A stretch of 64,000 nt of DNA from CAZMGV01 sp964565925. Lineage in GTDB: Bacteria; JAGRBM01; JAHCIT01. Position 1 is the stretch's first letter, and the number at the start of each line of letters is the position of its first letter. Positions 1-9,157 of the stretch are shown here, in pieces. The stretch lies in assembly GCA_964565925.1 (NCBI GenBank), contig CAZMGV010000013.1, positions 1 through 64,000 of the forward strand. The letters run 5' to 3'. Under the pieces are notes generated by a model. That model saw nothing but the letters and a program-made list of their open reading frames with translations, was not told where the DNA came from and ran no database searches. A program made the position numbers and the translations under genes.

Positions 1-212
1 AACGAACAGCGGATCCAGATATTTCGTTCTATAGGCGTCCCCCGCTGCCCGCCAATTCAAACTCCCCTCATTCCCCCGGCGATTCGCATTTCGCAAAGTG
101 ACCGCAGTTCAAGCAGCAACCGGGCCCGTCGGGTTTCGACTTCTATTAAAACGTCTGCAAGCATGCCGGTTCGTGCGATGGTTTGGATGAACATCATATA
201 AGGGGATTTTCA

Positions 213-1631
213 ATGTACGATTACCGCAAGTTCTACATCAACGGGGAATGGGTGGCGCCGGTCGAAGCCAGGGAGCTCGACGTCATCAATCCGGCGACCG
301 AGAAGCCGATCGGCAAGATCTCGCTGGGGTCCCAGGCGGACGTGGACAAGGCGGTCGCGGCTGCGAAGGCCGCATTCGTCACCTACTCCCAGACCACTGT
401 ACAGCAACGTGTGGACCTGCTGCAGGCCATTCTCGCCGCCTATCAGAAACGGATGGGCGAGATCGCCAAGGTTATCAGCGAGGAGATGGGCGCTCCGATG
501 AAGCTGGCCATGACTGCCCAGGCCCCGTCTGGGCTGGCCCATCTCATGACCACGCTAAACGTGCTCAAGAAATTCCCCTTCGAGGAAACGAGAGGAAAGA
601 CGATCCTCGTGCGCGAGCCCATCGGCGTGTGCGGACTCATCACGCCCTGGAACTGGCCGATCAACCAGATCGCCTGCAAGGTGGCCCCGGCGCTGGCCGC
701 CGGCTGTACCATGGTGCTCAAGCCCAGCGAAATCGCGCCGTTTAACGCCTGCATCTTCGCCGAAATCCTGCACGAAGCCGGCGTTCCCAGGGGCGTGTTT
801 AACCTCGTAAACGGCGACGGCCCGGGTGTGGGTACGGCGCTGAGCACGCATCCGGATATCGACATGATCTCGTTTACCGGAAGCACCCGCGCCGGAAAGC
901 TCATTTCCAAAGCGGCGGCCGACACGGTGAAGCGCGTCGCCCTCGAACTGGGCGGCAAGTCCGCCAACATCATCGTCGACGACGACGCATTCCCCAAGGC
1001 CGTCGCCGGCGGCGTGAAGTCCGTCTTCACCAACAGCGGCCAGTCCTGCAATGCGCCCACGCGCATGCTGGTGCCCGAGCACCGGATGAACGAGGCCGTG
1101 GGAATCGCCCGCGAGGCCGCTGCGGGCGTCAAGCCCGGCGCCCCGGGGGACAGCGCCACCACCATCGGTCCGGTCGTGAGCGGGGCGCAGTGGAAGCGGA
1201 TCGAAGACCTCATCCAGAAAGGGATCGACGAGGGAGCGACGCTCGTCTGCGGCGGCACCGGCAAGCCCGACGGCCTCCCGACCGGCTACTACGTCAAGCC
1301 GACGGTCTTCGCCAACGTCCGTAACGACATGACCATCGCCCGCGAGGAAGTCTTCGGCCCCGTGCTGGCAATCATCCCCTACAAGGACGATGCCGACGCC
1401 GTCCGTATCGCCAACGATACGCCATACGGTCTCTCCGGATATGTTTCCTCGGCGGACAAGGACCGCGCCCTCAAGATCGCCCGCGCAATCCGTTCGGGCA
1501 ATGTCCACGTCAACGGTGCGGGGCCCGACTTCGCCAGCCCCTTCGGCGGCTACAAACAGTCCGGCAACGGCCGCGAATGGGGCGAGAAGGGTCTGGAAGA
1601 ATACCTGGAGATCAAAGCAATTCTGACCTGA
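213..1631 (+). CDS. NAD(P)-dependent aldehyde dehydrogenase family protein
   Basis: Oxidises an aldehyde to the carboxylate with NAD(P)+; the substrate cannot be read from sequence. The 472-residue protein has the usual family length. Visible landmarks are the oxyanion Asn in TPWNWP (about residue 147), the cofactor loop FTGSTR (221), the general-base Glu in LELGG (245) and the catalytic Cys in GQSCN (279). I start at the ATG at 213 because AAGGGG lies 7 nt upstream; the longer reading from a TTG at 183 would include that site. It faces nirS tail-to-tail across a terminator and has no evident link to denitrification. The enzyme class is sure; the substrate is unknown. Confidence 0.93.
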   Translation: MYDYRKFYINGEWVAPVEARELDVINPATEKPIGKISLGSQADVDKAVAAAKAAFVTYSQTTVQQRVDLLQAILAAYQKRMGEIAKVISEEMGAPMKLAMTAQAPSGLAHLMTTLNVLKKFPFEETRGKTILVREPIGVCGLITPWNWPINQIACKVAPALAAGCTMVLKPSEIAPFNACIFAEILHEAGVPRGVFNLVNGDGPGVGTALSTHPDIDMISFTGSTRAGKLISKAAADTVKRVALELGGKSANIIVDDDAFPKAVAGGVKSVFTNSGQSCNAPTRMLVPEHRMNEAVGIAREAAAGVKPGAPGDSATTIGPVVSGAQWKRIEDLIQKGIDEGATLVCGGTGKPDGLPTGYYVKPTVFANVRNDMTIAREEVFGPVLAIIPYKDDADAVRIANDTPYGLSGYVSSADKDRALKIARAIRSGNVHVNGAGPDFASPFGGYKQSGNGREWGEKGLEEYLEIKAILT

Positions 1632-1807
1632 CCCGGCGCAATTGACCGCCATCATGAACCTGGTGCCTGTAACGCCCAGTCTCTAAAACAGACAGTGATT
1701 CCGGAGCTGATGCGGCTCGCCCTGATTGGACCAGCGGGGTTTGTACTTCGTCTCATACAATCCAAACTCCCCATTTCCGGAACCATTCCAGGCATCCAGT
1801 AATGCAC

Positions 1808-1843
1808 AAAAAACCGCCCGGCACCTCGAGCGGCGCCGGGCGG
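1808..1843 (-). terminator. Rho-independent terminator of nirS
   Basis: Read on the minus strand, a 9-bp GC stem (1835-1843 paired with 1814-1822) is followed directly by six T residues (A1808-A1813 on the plus strand). It lies 40 nt beyond the nirS stop and closes the minus-strand nir transcript. Confidence 0.85.
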
Positions 1844-1882
1844 CAGACACGATGGAAACGGCACCCGCCGTTTCCGGATGGC

Positions 1883-3553
1883 CTAGTAGATGTCGTTCTT
1901 CGTGTTGTACACGTTGAACTTGCCGGTCGGGGTCACCATCCAGTCACCCTTGATGGTCGTTTTGAGCGTCATGGTCTTGTCGTCATAGACCTGGATCTCG
2001 CCCTTCTTGTCCCATACAGACACCCACACTTCGTCGCCGGCCTTGTTGTATTCGAAGTGGACGATACGGCCGCGGTCGGTGGCTTCGAAGCACTTTTCGA
2101 CAGCTGCCTTTTTCTTGCTGATGACGCAGATCGTCCGGGTCTTGTCAGCTTCGGAGTTGAGCGGCGCGTCGGTCCAGACCCAGGGCGACTTGTCGTGGGT
2201 CTTCACGAACAGCCCGCCCTGCCGGCCCTTCAGCTCGATCTGGCGCACCACCTTCCAGGCGTTCTTGGGGTGCTTGACCGGATCGGTGCCGATCAGGCTC
2301 ATCAGTCCTTCTCCGATGTGCGTGGTCGCCCAGACCGGCCCGAACTCGGGATCGACCCAGTTGGCGCCGCGGCCCGGATGGGGTTTCTTGCCGGTGTCGA
2401 TATTGGCGACGAGTTTCTTCTCCTTCACGTCGATGACCGACACGCGGTTACGCATGTTGGCCGCCACGAGGAAATAGCGCTTCGTCGAATCCCAGCCGCC
2501 GTCGTGCAGGAACCGTTCGGCCTCGATGTTCGTGATCTTGAGATTCTTGAGATCCGAGTAGTCGACGAGCGAGACGAAGCCCGACTCCTTCATGCTCACG
2601 ACCCAGATCGGATCGAAATGGGAGGCGACGATCGATGCCACCCGGACTTCGGGCAGATATTCGTTGGTGTCGTAGGTGTACCCGGCGGTCCGGACGAGCT
2701 TCTTCGGCTCCAGCGTCAGGCCGTCCATGATCGCATAGTGCGGGGGCCAGTAGCAGCCGACGATCGCGAGCTTGTCGTCGAAGTTCATGCTGGGCGTCTT
2801 GCCCTTATACTTGCTGGCGTCCACCGAGCGGGCGTCGATACAGGGTTTCACTTCAGCCACGAGCGACGGTTCGACGGTCCAGAGGTCGATGAGCGAGATG
2901 CGCCCGTCGCGGCCAACTACATAGAAATACCGGCCGGTGGAACTGCTGCGGAGGATATGCACCGCGTATCCGGTCTTGATCGTCGTCACCAGTTCCTTGG
3001 TGTCGCCGTCGATGATCGCCACCTGTCCGGCGTCACGCAGCACGACGCCGAAGTAGTTTTCCCAGTTCCGCTTGTGTAGCGGTTTGGCGGGCCGCGAGTC
3101 GACCGGGACATACACCTTCCAGGACTTCTTGATCTCCTCGAGGCCCATTTCCGGCGGCTGCGGAGGAGCCTGCTGGATATACCGGGCGACAATGTCGATC
3201 TCCTTTTCGGTAAGGATCTTGTCCTCGCCCCAGGCGGGCATTCCGCCCGGCATACCGAACTGAAGAATGTCTTTCAGCCGTTCGCTGCCCATCTTGATGG
3301 TTTTGGCGGGGGAGAGCTCCGGTCCGGTGGCACCCGCACGGAGCGTTCCGTGGCAGCCGGCGCACCGTTCGAAATAGATCTTCTTGCCGGTCTCGAAATC
3401 CTCCGGCGTGATGGTCGGGGCGATCTGTGGTGCAGCGGTTCCGGCTGTGACCGTCTCCGCGACAGCGGTCGCCGCCAGATACGCGGCAATGGCCACGCAC
3501 AGTGTGATGATGAGCCGGAACGATTTGGTTGCCTTGCTGAAGATCGGTTTCAC
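1883..3553 (-). CDS. nirS: Cytochrome cd1 nitrite reductase
   Basis: Periplasmic enzyme reducing nitrite to nitric oxide. A signal peptide (about residues 1-32) is followed by a cytochrome c domain with CAGCH (64-68), then the eight-bladed heme d1 propeller. The likely d1 axial ligand is His199 (YAVHILRSS), and two conserved distal-pocket histidines are His312 (VASHFDP) and His350 (FLHDGGWD). The C-terminus FNVYNTKNDIY is typical of NirS rather than NirN or NirF. Start is GTG with AAGGGGAG 6 nt upstream. It is last in a colinear nor-nir block but has its own upstream palindrome at 3659-3674 and its own terminator, so it is probably also transcribed alone. Confidence 0.96.
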   Translation of the reverse strand: MKPIFSKATKSFRLIITLCVAIAAYLAATAVAETVTAGTAAPQIAPTITPEDFETGKKIYFERCAGCHGTLRAGATGPELSPAKTIKMGSERLKDILQFGMPGGMPAWGEDKILTEKEIDIVARYIQQAPPQPPEMGLEEIKKSWKVYVPVDSRPAKPLHKRNWENYFGVVLRDAGQVAIIDGDTKELVTTIKTGYAVHILRSSSTGRYFYVVGRDGRISLIDLWTVEPSLVAEVKPCIDARSVDASKYKGKTPSMNFDDKLAIVGCYWPPHYAIMDGLTLEPKKLVRTAGYTYDTNEYLPEVRVASIVASHFDPIWVVSMKESGFVSLVDYSDLKNLKITNIEAERFLHDGGWDSTKRYFLVAANMRNRVSVIDVKEKKLVANIDTGKKPHPGRGANWVDPEFGPVWATTHIGEGLMSLIGTDPVKHPKNAWKVVRQIELKGRQGGLFVKTHDKSPWVWTDAPLNSEADKTRTICVISKKKAAVEKCFEATDRGRIVHFEYNKAGDEVWVSVWDKKGEIQVYDDKTMTLKTTIKGDWMVTPTGKFNVYNTKNDIY

Positions 3554-3658
3554 GGTAGCTCCCCTTTGTCTTTCTGGTGCCTGGCCGGTTGCGGGTTTCT
3601 TCCGGAACGGCGCGGGTTTTTACTGGGTACTATTTAAGGCCCGCCCCGCCTTTTTACT

Positions 3659-3674
3659 TATGAGGGCCATCATA
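3659..3674. promoter_or_regulatory. TATGA-N6-TCATA site upstream of nirS
   Basis: TATGA GGGCCA TCATA, a full match to the motif shared by the denitrification genes here. On the minus strand a -10-like TTAAAT (plus-strand 3632-3637) lies 21 nt downstream, which fits Crp/Fnr class II activation of nirS. Confidence 0.75.
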
Positions 3675-3690
3675 TCGGCCGCTATTTGCA

Positions 3691-4113
3691 TTAAGGCTTT
3701 GCGGTGCCGTCCGGGGGTTCCGCGCCCGTCAGATTCGACAGGTAGTACTGGAGCGCGTCTATTTCGGCCTCGGTCAGGTTCGCGCCGAACCCCTGCGGCA
3801 TGACGCCCGCCTGGAAGCCGTGCGATATTCGAGCGTCGGGGTCCAGAATCGACTCGCGCACATAGGTGGGATCGGCCGTCCGGACCAGCACATCGAGATT
3901 CGGGGCCTTGGTGCCGCCTTTGCCCTCGCGGGTGTGGCACTCGATACATCCCTGTTTCCGGAAAGCGCTGCGGCCCAGTTCGAACAGTGCGGCGTCATTG
4001 GCATCTGTAACGACGGCTGTGACCGGTTTGATGGCTGTTTTGGAGGCGCACATGGACCCCGACAGCAACGCACCTGCCGTGCAGAGCGCCAGCAGCCGCC
4101 GTCCGGGCTTCAT
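3691..4113 (-). CDS. Small monoheme cytochrome c, NirC-like
   Basis: Exported monoheme cytochrome c of 140 residues. The N-terminus is a signal sequence; Cys22 sits after a poor lipobox (GSMC), so lipidation is uncertain. The heme motif is CIECH (56-60), and a Met in the MPQGFG segment is the likely sixth ligand. It lies 2 nt after nirF and 137 nt before nirS, the place where many nir clusters carry nirC or nirM. It probably passes electrons to NirS or takes part in d1 maturation; position supports this more than sequence does. The start is fixed by tight spacing behind nirF, not by a strong ribosome site. Confidence 0.82.
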   Translation of the reverse strand: MKPGRRLLALCTAGALLSGSMCASKTAIKPVTAVVTDANDAALFELGRSAFRKQGCIECHTREGKGGTKAPNLDVLVRTADPTYVRESILDPDARISHGFQAGVMPQGFGANLTEAEIDALQYYLSNLTGAEPPDGTAKP

Positions 4114-4115
4114 GT

Positions 4116-5324
4116 TCAGAACCCGATCTGGAACGCCCGCCAGGGGCCGAAGATCCCGGACGGGGAGGGGACTTCAAACTCCCTGACGGTTTTCCGCGTC
4201 CGGGCGTCGATCACGAGAAACCGGTTGTCGGCGTTCGCGCTCACATAGACTTCGTCTCCCCGGGGGCTGAACGAGAGGTGATAGATCTTCCGTCCGGCCT
4301 CGATCGTCTCCCGGGTCTCGCCGGTTTCGGTGTCGATGATCTGGATAAACCGGTCGTCATCCGCACCCGAAAACGTCACCCAGATCTCCCGGCCCGCCGG
4401 AGACATGATCGCGTAGACCGGATTTCCCCGGAGCGGGATCGACTTCTTGAACTCCCATTTTTCGCGGTCCAGAACGGCCAGCCGCTTTTCCCCGACCAGC
4501 GGGATGTAGGCCTCGCTGCCGGAGACCGCCCACATGGACATATGGGGCATTTTTACGGGGCGGCTGCGTTCCGCTTCAGAGGAGGTGTCGCGGACCGAGA
4601 TTTCGCGGACACCCTTTTCGGGATGCCACAGATCCACGAGCGTCAGCCTGTCGCTCTCGAAATGACCGGCGACGTAGTAGCGGCCGTCCGACGACAGAAA
4701 TGCGTCGAAGGGATTGGGCGCCGGAGTTTCCCAGGTGCGTTCGACGGGGAATCCGGGTTTCGATGCGTCAATTTCCCAGATCTGGTTCCCATCCATCAGG
4801 CCGCAGACGAAACGGTTTCCGTCCGTATCGACCAGTCCCGTCACGCGGCTCCGGACCTCTTTGCCGTCGACCGTCACGACGGCGGGTATCTGCTTCAGAA
4901 TTTTCATGGTCGTGGCATCGACGATTGTGATGCCGCCGGGTTTGTACTCGGCGACGGCGATATACCGGCCGTCCTGCGAGATGGCGATGCCGATGGAGTT
5001 GTCGGAGGTCTGGACCTTCGCATCCTGTTCAAGCGTAGATAGATCGATGCGCGACAGCAGCCCATTGCGAGTCGCCAGATAGGCCCACCGGAGGTCCTTC
5101 GAGAAAACCATTGTCGCATGGCGCATGTTGCCCAGCCCCGTGACTTTGACGGGGAGTATCTTCTGGTCGACCGAGTCGTAGACCGACAGGGTTTCGGTCT
5201 CGCGCTGTACGATGAAAATCCGGGCGCCGACGCCGCTCGTCCTCACCGGAACGGCGCATCCCGATGCAGCCGCGAGGACCACGGCGGCGACTAGTCTCAG
5301 GACTGTACGGCTGCGGAGGACCAT
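4116..5324 (-). CDS. nirF: Heme d1 biosynthesis protein NirF
   Basis: Periplasmic d1-type propeller protein needed in a late step of heme d1 formation. The chosen ATG gives 402 residues with a lipoprotein signal ending at Cys23 (AAASGC). It lacks the N-terminal cytochrome c domain of NirS and NirN and ends in PSPSGIF...RAFQIGF, as NirF does. A strong GGGGGGAGG precedes this ATG, so I prefer it to longer readings. It overlaps the 3' end of nirJ by 28 bp, implying translational coupling. NirN is the main alternative, but the missing heme c domain argues against it. Confidence 0.9.
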   Translation of the reverse strand: MVLRSRTVLRLVAAVVLAAASGCAVPVRTSGVGARIFIVQRETETLSVYDSVDQKILPVKVTGLGNMRHATMVFSKDLRWAYLATRNGLLSRIDLSTLEQDAKVQTSDNSIGIAISQDGRYIAVAEYKPGGITIVDATTMKILKQIPAVVTVDGKEVRSRVTGLVDTDGNRFVCGLMDGNQIWEIDASKPGFPVERTWETPAPNPFDAFLSSDGRYYVAGHFESDRLTLVDLWHPEKGVREISVRDTSSEAERSRPVKMPHMSMWAVSGSEAYIPLVGEKRLAVLDREKWEFKKSIPLRGNPVYAIMSPAGREIWVTFSGADDDRFIQIIDTETGETRETIEAGRKIYHLSFSPRGDEVYVSANADNRFLVIDARTRKTVREFEVPSPSGIFGPWRAFQIGF

Positions 5325-6499
5325 GACGCCTCCCCCCGGATTTCGGCTTCCGTCAGGTAGCAGGACGGGTCGGGACTCCAGAGGCCGCCGCCTGAAGCCA
5401 GCGCTCGTTCGCGGTGGGAGCCCCGGCAGGCAGCCTTGAACCGGCATTCCCGGCATCTCCCTTCCAGGCGGTCTTCGCGCGAACGCAGCTCCGCCACGAG
5501 CGGGTGGCGGAGAATTTCGGCGATCGGCTTGTGGCGGACATTCCCGAGGCAGGCCTCGGTCCAGAACTGGTCCGGATGGACATTGCCCCGGTTGTCGATA
5601 TTGATGACTTTTTCGCCGGCGGAGTTTCCGCCGCGGGCCTTCATCCGATTGAGCACCCGGCGGGCGGCCAGTTCGCCGTACCGCTTCAGGACATAAAAAT
5701 ACAGGAACGGTCCGTCGACATCGTTGCCGCCGGTGACGATCCGCGTGGGCGACCCCTTGTCCATCAGCTCTTCGGCGCGTTCAAAGAGATGTTCGACCAT
5801 CTCCCGGTTTTCAGCTGCTGTCAGATCGTAACCATGCTCGTCGCGGGCCCGGCCCGAATAGACGAGATGCGACACATAGAACCGGGGGATTTTCAGCGCG
5901 GAAGCCACATCCAGCATCGCGTCCACATGGCTGGCGTTGAGCCGCGACACGGTCATGCGGATTCCGACCTTCATGCCCTGTTCGAGACTGAGCGTGGCTC
6001 CCCGCAGGGCGCGTTCGTAACCGTGCTCCATACCACGGTATGAATCGTTGAATTCGGGCAGGCCGTCGATGCTGACACCGACATATTCGGTTCCGGCTGC
6101 GGCGAGGTCCCGGGCCACCTCGGGGGTGATCATGACGCCGTTGGACGAGAGTTGCGGGTGGTGGCCCAGTTCCTTGGCGTAACGGATGAGCGAGAGCAGA
6201 TCCCTGCGGAGCAGCGGCTCGCCGCCCGAAAAAATGATCGCGGGCGTGCCGACGGTTTTCAGATCCTCAAGAAGCCGGAAACCTTCCTCGAAGGACAGAT
6301 CCTGATCGTCCGGTCTGGTGATCGCTGCCGCGTAACAGTGCGGGCAATGCATGTTGCAATGCTTGCAGACGTTCCAGACGACGACCGGACCGACACCGCC
6401 CTGGAACCGGCTGCGTGCGGCCGCCGTTGTTTCGCTTCCGCTTTTGGCGGCGCCACGGGCAAGGTCCAGTAGTTCGCTGACGAGTAGCATCCTGCACAT
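5297..6499 (-). CDS. nirJ: Heme d1 biosynthesis radical SAM protein NirJ
   Basis: Radical SAM enzyme that removes propionate side chains on the way to heme d1. The CX3CX2C cluster is Cys48-Cys52-Cys55 (preceded by an extra Cys45), with SGGEPL as the SAM-binding GGE motif. A SPASM-like C-terminal cysteine set (CLGN, then CRECRFKAAC) would bind a second Fe-S cluster. The product is 400 residues from ATG 6499, or 397 from ATG 6490. Neither has a strong ribosome site, and ATG 6499 lies inside a palindrome, so 6490 with a very short leader is possible. It is followed by nirF. The AhbC/AhbD enzymes are relatives, but the context decides for NirJ. Confidence 0.9.
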   Translation of the reverse strand: MCRMLLVSELLDLARGAAKSGSETTAAARSRFQGGVGPVVVWNVCKHCNMHCPHCYAAAITRPDDQDLSFEEGFRLLEDLKTVGTPAIIFSGGEPLLRRDLLSLIRYAKELGHHPQLSSNGVMITPEVARDLAAAGTEYVGVSIDGLPEFNDSYRGMEHGYERALRGATLSLEQGMKVGIRMTVSRLNASHVDAMLDVASALKIPRFYVSHLVYSGRARDEHGYDLTAAENREMVEHLFERAEELMDKGSPTRIVTGGNDVDGPFLYFYVLKRYGELAARRVLNRMKARGGNSAGEKVINIDNRGNVHPDQFWTEACLGNVRHKPIAEILRHPLVAELRSREDRLEGRCRECRFKAACRGSHRERALASGGGLWSPDPSCYLTEAEIRGEASWSSAAVQS

Positions 6500-6514
6500 A
6501 CAGATACCTGTATG
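6497..6514. promoter_or_regulatory. Inverted repeat at the nirJ start
   Basis: CATACAG-ATAC-CTGTATG, perfect 7-bp arms around a 4-nt centre. It covers the first possible nirJ ATG and contains the -10-like TATCTG (minus strand), placed 21 nt from the palindrome at 6528-6543. It may be a second operator or a leader hairpin. Confidence 0.5.
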
Positions 6515-6520
6515 CGGCGT

Positions 6521-6550
6521 ACAGGGATATGAGACATCTCATATCCCTGT
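6521..6550. promoter_or_regulatory. Perfect 30-bp palindrome containing a TATGA-N6-TCATA site
   Basis: The core TATGA GACATC TCATA is at 6528-6543. The symmetry extends to perfect 14-bp arms (6521-6534 and 6537-6550) around a 2-nt centre, the longest in the window. It lies between norD and nirJ and should drive nirJ-nirF-cytochrome c. Confidence 0.75.
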
Positions 6551-6577
6551 TGGTTCATTACACAGGGTATTAGGACG

Positions 6578-8287
6578 CTATCCGGTGCAGGTGAGCGTCA
6601 CGTAGAGCTTCGCGAGCCGTTCGGAGAGGCTCTCCGGGTCGTCGTGTACGGCCCAGTCTCGGCCGAACATGGAGGGCAGGTAGCTTCTGGCTTCATCGCC
6701 CAGGGCCAGACAGAACGGCTTTACGCCCATCCGGCGGGCCTCGCGCACCGCCTGCCGGACATCCGCCAGCGCATAGGCGCCGTCGTAGCCATCGTCGTCC
6801 TGGGGTTTGGCGTCCGAAAATACGAGCAGAAGCCGCTGGGCGGTCCGCTGGTTCTTCATCTTTGACGCACCATGCCGGATCGCAGCCCCAATCCGGGTGA
6901 AACGGCCCGGCCCGACGCTGCCGAACCGCTCCAGAACATCCGGGGTCCAGGGTTCGGAAAACTCCTTGAGCTTTCCGACCCGGACGCCGTCACGCCCCTG
7001 CCCCGAAAAACCGTAAACCGAGAACGGGTCACCCAGTTGCCCGAGCGCACCGGCAAACAGGGCGGCCGACTCCTGTCCCAGATCGAATGCACGGGTCCGG
7101 CCGATCCAGCGTTCGGTCGAGGCGCTCCAGTCGATCAGCAGTGTCACGGAGACCGACCGTTCGCGAAGCACTTTCCGTTCGAAGATTCTTTCATCGGGCG
7201 AGTGGCCGGCAATCAGGTCGCACCGTGACCGCACGTAGGCGTCCAGATCCACGTCGTCGCCGTAGGGTTCGCGGTTCAGCCGTTTCGGCAGCGGCATCAG
7301 GGTCAGCAGGATTCGTTCGATCTCGCGCTGGGTATGCCGCTTCTGGGCCAGCCGTGCGCTCCAGTCGCGGCCCGTGTCGGAACCGACGACCGCGTTCTCC
7401 GTGACCTTGCAGAACCGGAACCGGTACGAGGTCGCCGCGGCGTCCCACTCGTCATAGACGAATTCGACGGACTGCAGCGGCGCGCCCTGCCGGGGCGCGG
7501 CCGTCCCTGCCGATCCGGAACCGGCGGTTTCTGTCGCCTTGGAGTCAGTCACGGGCGACAAGGGCCCATCTCCGGCGTCGGAGGGGTGCGAATCCTCGTC
7601 GTCCTCGTTCCGTCCCGGCCCGAAGGGTCTGGTGCCGAATTCGAACTGCATCGCAGTGGGGATACTGATCGGGTCCTTGCGGGTTTTAGGGTCTACCCGT
7701 TTCCCCCGTTTGATCAGGACCGGCGGTTCATCCTGCTGCGAGGATGCTTCAGAAGGAGCGACCGGGAGCGGCAGGGCGGTCCGGTCTTCGATCTGCGAAA
7801 CCTGAATATCGAGTCCTGGTATCAGCTTCCGTTCGGCAGTTTCGAACCGGCTCAGCCGTTTCAGCTGTGAATAGATGCCCGGCAGTTCGTCGGCCAGATA
7901 GCTGCCGAGCGCGCTGTCCCGGCTTTCCGATTTTTCCGGCCGGCCGGTTTCGTTCCAGGCATGAATGCAGGCGAGCTGGTAGCGGTGCCACTGAAGCCGG
8001 TCTTCTTCGGGAATATCCCGGGACTCCCGGATCGGCAGCCCGATGATATGGACCGGGCCGCCCTCCTGATGGAAGAACAGCGAATTGCCCTGAACGAAAA
8101 TGACATCAGGCCCGATCAGCGCCCGGCCGAGTGTAACGAGCTTCTGCAGGATGTCGTTGTCGTGAGTCTCCGCTTCATCGACGACGCGTGCGGCTTCCTT
8201 GATCTCCGAGAGTTCCCGGTAGAACATCAGGAACCCGACAAAACAGAACGCGAAGAGGCCGATCGATGCCCACGCGCCGTAACCCAT
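6578..8287 (-). CDS. norD: Nitric oxide reductase activation protein NorD (VWA domain)
   Basis: NorD works with the AAA protein NorQ to assemble or activate cNOR, probably through iron insertion. The C-terminal third is a von Willebrand A domain with the MIDAS motif DWSAS (Asp386, Ser388, Ser390). The middle (about 175-270) is acidic and of low complexity. The N-terminus carries a hydrophobic helix at about residues 5-23, suggesting a membrane anchor. It lies 4 nt after norQ, with an AGGA-type site inside the norQ end. Its 569 residues are close to usual for the family. Confidence 0.9.
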   Translation of the reverse strand: MGYGAWASIGLFAFCFVGFLMFYRELSEIKEAARVVDEAETHDNDILQKLVTLGRALIGPDVIFVQGNSLFFHQEGGPVHIIGLPIRESRDIPEEDRLQWHRYQLACIHAWNETGRPEKSESRDSALGSYLADELPGIYSQLKRLSRFETAERKLIPGLDIQVSQIEDRTALPLPVAPSEASSQQDEPPVLIKRGKRVDPKTRKDPISIPTAMQFEFGTRPFGPGRNEDDEDSHPSDAGDGPLSPVTDSKATETAGSGSAGTAAPRQGAPLQSVEFVYDEWDAAATSYRFRFCKVTENAVVGSDTGRDWSARLAQKRHTQREIERILLTLMPLPKRLNREPYGDDVDLDAYVRSRCDLIAGHSPDERIFERKVLRERSVSVTLLIDWSASTERWIGRTRAFDLGQESAALFAGALGQLGDPFSVYGFSGQGRDGVRVGKLKEFSEPWTPDVLERFGSVGPGRFTRIGAAIRHGASKMKNQRTAQRLLLVFSDAKPQDDDGYDGAYALADVRQAVREARRMGVKPFCLALGDEARSYLPSMFGRDWAVHDDPESLSERLAKLYVTLTCTG

Positions 8288-8291
8288 GGCG

Positions 8292-9113
8292 TCAGCCGTC
8301 CTGGTCCGGAAACGACATGGTCGCCAGCGTCCGGATCGAGTCGATGAGCTGCGGCTCCTCCGTTAGCGGGATGCCCAGCGCGGCGATGGCCGCATCGACT
8401 GGTTTGGTGCCGGCCTTTATCAGGTTCGCTGCGTGTATCAGCGTGCGGGTGCCGGGAATCTCCTCAAGACCCTGCTCCTTGAGCGGTCGGATCTTGCGGG
8501 CAAGCCGGACAAGACGGTGCGACGTCTGCGCATCGATACCGGTTTCATGGCAGAGGATCTTCTCCTCCAGTTCCGGTTCCGGCCAGTTAAGGTCGATACC
8601 GACGAACCGTTGCCGGGTGGACGGCTTCAGGGTCTTGAGCGGGCTCTGGTAACCGGGGTTGAAGCTCATGACGAGCATGAAGCTGCTCGGCGCCGGAATG
8701 ACCTCTCCGGTACGTTCCAGGTAGAGCGTGCGCCGGTCGTCCGACAACGGATGGATCACGACGACCGTGTCCTTGCGCGCCTCGATCACCTCGTCGAGGT
8801 AGCAGATGGCGCCGGTGCGGACGGCCCGCGTCAGCGGACCGTCCACCCAGACCGTTTCGCCGCCCTTGATCAGGTGCCGTCCGACAAGGTCCGCCGCCGT
8901 CAGGTCGTCGTGGCAGGGAACCGTGATCACCGGTACGCCCAGCTTGGCGGCCATGTAGTTTACGAACCGCGTCTTGCCGCAGCCCGTGGGCCCCTTGAGC
9001 ATCACGGGGACTTTCCGCTGGAAGGCCGACTCGAACACCCCTACTTCACGGCCGGTTGGCACGTAGTAGGGGAGTGCTTCGAGCGTGGTCACAGTGGCGG
9101 GTTCCTTCACCAT
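8292..9113 (-). CDS. norQ: MoxR-type AAA ATPase NorQ
   Basis: AAA+ ATPase of the MoxR/CbbQ/NorQ group that partners NorD in activating nitric oxide reductase. Walker A is GPTGCGKT (41-48), followed by a Walker B segment ending CYLDEV and a sensor-type Asn in VMSFNPGY. The 273 residues fit the family. The ATG has AAAGGTG 8 nt upstream. It sits between norB and norD, the classic order, and is cytoplasmic. CbbQ is the nearest alternative and is excluded by context. Confidence 0.93.
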   Translation of the reverse strand: MVKEPATVTTLEALPYYVPTGREVGVFESAFQRKVPVMLKGPTGCGKTRFVNYMAAKLGVPVITVPCHDDLTAADLVGRHLIKGGETVWVDGPLTRAVRTGAICYLDEVIEARKDTVVVIHPLSDDRRTLYLERTGEVIPAPSSFMLVMSFNPGYQSPLKTLKPSTRQRFVGIDLNWPEPELEEKILCHETGIDAQTSHRLVRLARKIRPLKEQGLEEIPGTRTLIHAANLIKAGTKPVDAAIAALGIPLTEEPQLIDSIRTLATMSFPDQDG

Positions 9114-9157
9114 TGAATTTCACCTTTCATCCGGTACGGATTGCGAAGGGCCGGACT

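Noticed and set aside
555..1655. Long minus-strand open frame opposite the aldehyde dehydrogenase gene
   Set aside because: It is a high-GC shadow of a gene with full catalytic motifs; its translation has no domain and is Gly/Asp/Val-rich as shadows are.
1751..1757. TCTCATA upstream of the convergent aldehyde dehydrogenase/nirS region
   Set aside because: The opposite half-site at N6 spacing is absent, so it does not fit the TATGA-N6-TCATA palindrome.
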